This document shows, in pieces, positions 4,648 to 6,242 of a stretch of 6,242 bases of DNA (position 1 is its first letter; every line of letters starts with the position of its first letter). The notes under the pieces are model-generated. The model did no database searches and was not told where the DNA came from. It worked only from the letters and a program-made list of their open reading frames with translations. The stretch spans positions 1-6,242 of the forward strand of contig JAJPDY010000076.1 of the NCBI GenBank assembly GCA_023252395.1, read 5' to 3'. The translations under genes and the position numbers were made by a program. Source of the DNA: Nitrososphaera sp. (lineage in GTDB: Archaea > Thermoproteota > Nitrososphaeria > Nitrososphaerales > Nitrososphaeraceae).

Positions 4648-6242
4648 ATGGAGAGCCCGGCGCAGGTCAGAAAAGAGAGCATCGTCGCGCCGCCGGTTTA
4701 CCCAAATCCTTCCAAGGTGCACATTGCAAAAGTGGTGCTCAAGCTCCTTCCGATTGTTATCAATTTTCGCAGGGACAGACGAGAGTGGGTCAAAAGGGAA
4801 GGCAGGAACGTTGACGAAGAAAAGTACCGCCGCCACGCCCGGCAAGCATTAAAGACGTTCATAGAGCTGGGCCCGTCGTACATAAAGCTCGGGCAATGGC
4901 TCTCAACCCGCGTTGACATTTTGCCAGAGCCGTACCTTGACGTGCTTGCAAAATTGCAAGACGACGTTCCACCGGCGCCGTTTTCTGAGGTAAAGCCAAC
5001 CATTGAAGCCGAGCTGGGAAAAATAGAGGACGCCTTTGAAGAGTTTGACCCAGCTCCCCTGTCTGGCGCAAGCCTCGGGCAGGTCTACTTGGCAAAGCAC
5101 TCTGGCCGGCAAGTCATTGTCAAGGTGTCAAGGCCAAACATCGAGCGAGTGATTGAAGACGACATCTATGTATTGAAAAAGATCATGCCACTCGCCACGC
5201 GCTTTATTGACCCAAACCTGCGCTTCTCTGCTGAAGGCATGCTTGCGCAATTCATTGAAACAGTGCACGAAGAAATGGATTACAGAATAGAGGCTGAAAA
5301 CCTCCTTGCAATAAAGCGCAACTTGGCTGGCGACCCGTCGGTGATAATCCCTGACGTGTTTTTGGAGAGGACAACAAAACACGTGCTGACGCTAGAGTAC
5401 GTCCCCGGCACCAAAATCACGGATGTCGTGGCGCTTGACGCCAAAGGCATCGACAGGGAAAAGTTGGTAGTAAGGATTCACCGGCTGTTCTTCAAGATGC
5501 TCTTGCACCACGAAATCTTCCACGCAGACCCGCACCCTGGCAACATTTCAGTTGCTGACGACGGCAGGCTGGTGCTCTACGATTTTGGCATGGTGGGCAG
5601 GCTTGACAACGATACTCGCGTGCGCCTTATCCGGCTTTACCTTGGGTTGCTTGATAAGGACCCGGAGAGAACCGTGAACGTTCTGATAGAGCTTGGGACT
5701 CTAGAGCCGACTGTCAACCGCTACATTGTCGAGCGGGGGATTGCGCTGAGCATCCAGTCGATGCATGGCAGGCAGGTGGATAAGATGGAAGTAAAGGCGC
5801 TGATGGAGCTTGCCAACAAGACGATGAGCCGGTTTCCATTCAAGCTGCCAAAGAATCTGGCGCTTTACATGCGCATGACTTCGATACTTGAAGGCATCTA
5901 CCACCACCACAAGGTTCCGTTCCAGTTTGTCAAGGTGCTCGCAAACCTGCTTGAAGAAGAGGGGCTTGTGAGGGATGCGTACATTGAAGAAGTAAAGATA
6001 TCCGCAAAGAGGTTTGTAAAGGGCATACAGGACTCGGTGAGCGTTGCGCCCATGCTAAAAGCATATCTGGAAAATATTGGGCCGTACGGCAGGCAGGAGA
6101 AAAACAACAGCGGGCTTGCAGCAAGCATCTTGGCGTCCGCGTTGTTTGTCGGGTCAGCACTGATGTTGCCGTACAACGCTTTTCTGTCGTACGGAGGATT
6201 TGCCGTAGCTGCTGCGGCAGTTGCAGTGGCGCTGAAAAAGAA
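4648..6242 (+). CDS. ABC1/UbiB-family atypical kinase (AarF-like), 3' end cut by window
   Basis: The frame runs open from ATG 4648 to the window end: 531 residues seen, probably close to complete. UbiB/AarF/ADCK proteins are membrane-bound protein-kinase-like ATPases, linked in bacteria and mitochondria to isoprenoid quinone synthesis. Family marks are in order: KLGQWLSTR with the KxGQ motif (80-88), the A-rich nucleotide loop region PLSGASLGQVY (137-147), the beta3 lysine in VIVKV (K159), the ExD motif in EEMDYRIEAEN (E209, D211, E215 or E217), catalytic-loop HADPHPGN (292-299), and DFG (312-314). Two C-terminal hydrophobic segments (about 488-508 and 513-529) fit the membrane anchor of the family. 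The usual alanine-rich loop reads SGAS here. Such archaea are known to make menaquinones rather than ubiquinone, so a quinone or other lipid role is inference. It follows the 138-residue gene by 2 bp. Confidence 0.92.
   Translation, partial: MESPAQVRKESIVAPPVYPNPSKVHIAKVVLKLLPIVINFRRDRREWVKREGRNVDEEKYRRHARQALKTFIELGPSYIKLGQWLSTRVDILPEPYLDVLAKLQDDVPPAPFSEVKPTIEAELGKIEDAFEEFDPAPLSGASLGQVYLAKHSGRQVIVKVSRPNIERVIEDDIYVLKKIMPLATRFIDPNLRFSAEGMLAQFIETVHEEMDYRIEAENLLAIKRNLAGDPSVIIPDVFLERTTKHVLTLEYVPGTKITDVVALDAKGIDREKLVVRIHRLFFKMLLHHEIFHADPHPGNISVADDGRLVLYDFGMVGRLDNDTRVRLIRLYLGLLDKDPERTVNVLIELGTLEPTVNRYIVERGIALSIQSMHGRQVDKMEVKALMELANKTMSRFPFKLPKNLALYMRMTSILEGIYHHHKVPFQFVKVLANLLEEEGLVRDAYIEEVKISAKRFVKGIQDSVSVAPMLKAYLENIGPYGRQEKNNSGLAASILASALFVGSALMLPYNAFLSYGGFAVAAAAVAVALKK

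Noticed and set aside
4507..4845. 112-residue minus-strand frame across the 138-residue gene and kinase start
   Set aside because: Antisense to two well-supported coding regions; no family recognised.
1..6242. Search for tRNA, rRNA, CRISPR array, insertion sequence or attachment site
   Set aside because: No repeated units, transposase-like frame, terminal inverted repeats or RNA-gene signatures were seen; nearly all DNA is accounted for by the listed genes.

Overview
The window looks like chromosomal DNA from an ammonia-oxidising archaeon of the Nitrososphaera type (Thaumarchaeota/Nitrososphaerota). Reasons: moderate GC, archaeal TATA-like boxes about 23-30 bases upstream of several starts with no leader, Shine-Dalgarno sites mainly at internal operon genes, frequent ATA/AGG/AGA codons, and a phosphosulfolactate-synthase homologue carrying a C-terminal winged helix. 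The lineage call is inference from style and gene content; no rRNA is present.

Left part (1-2080, + strand): an ABC importer of the nitrate/sulfonate/taurine (NitT/TauT, SsuABC-like) class. It consists of the 3' end of the substrate-binding protein (1-360), the ATPase (best start ATG 490), and the permease, whose TTG start at 1244 lies inside the ATPase gene behind a strong Shine-Dalgarno. A possible 32-residue ORF with a CxxC motif sits in the gap between binding protein and ATPase. Next (2161-3147, + strand) is a ComA-family (phosphosulfolactate synthase) protein fused to a MarR-like winged helix. It is preceded by an AT-rich promoter containing a perfect 14-bp palindrome.

Middle part (3129-4190): on the minus strand, a Nudix hydrolase of ADP-ribose pyrophosphatase type whose 3' end overlaps the ComA-like gene by 19 bp, and upstream of it an unrecognised 81-residue helical protein. 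Diverging from that is a possible 46-residue single-span membrane peptide, which ends in a perfect 8-bp hairpin with a T6 loop.

Right part (4197-6242, + strand): a textbook TATA box, a leaderless GTG gene for an unrecognised 138-residue protein with glycine-zipper-like helices, and, 2 bp downstream behind its own Shine-Dalgarno, an ABC1/UbiB-family atypical kinase that runs off the window near its C-terminal membrane segments.

The most interesting items are the ComA-winged-helix fusion with altered family motifs next to a possible sulfonate importer, and the glycine-zipper/UbiB gene pair. I see no mobile element, CRISPR array, tRNA or rRNA.
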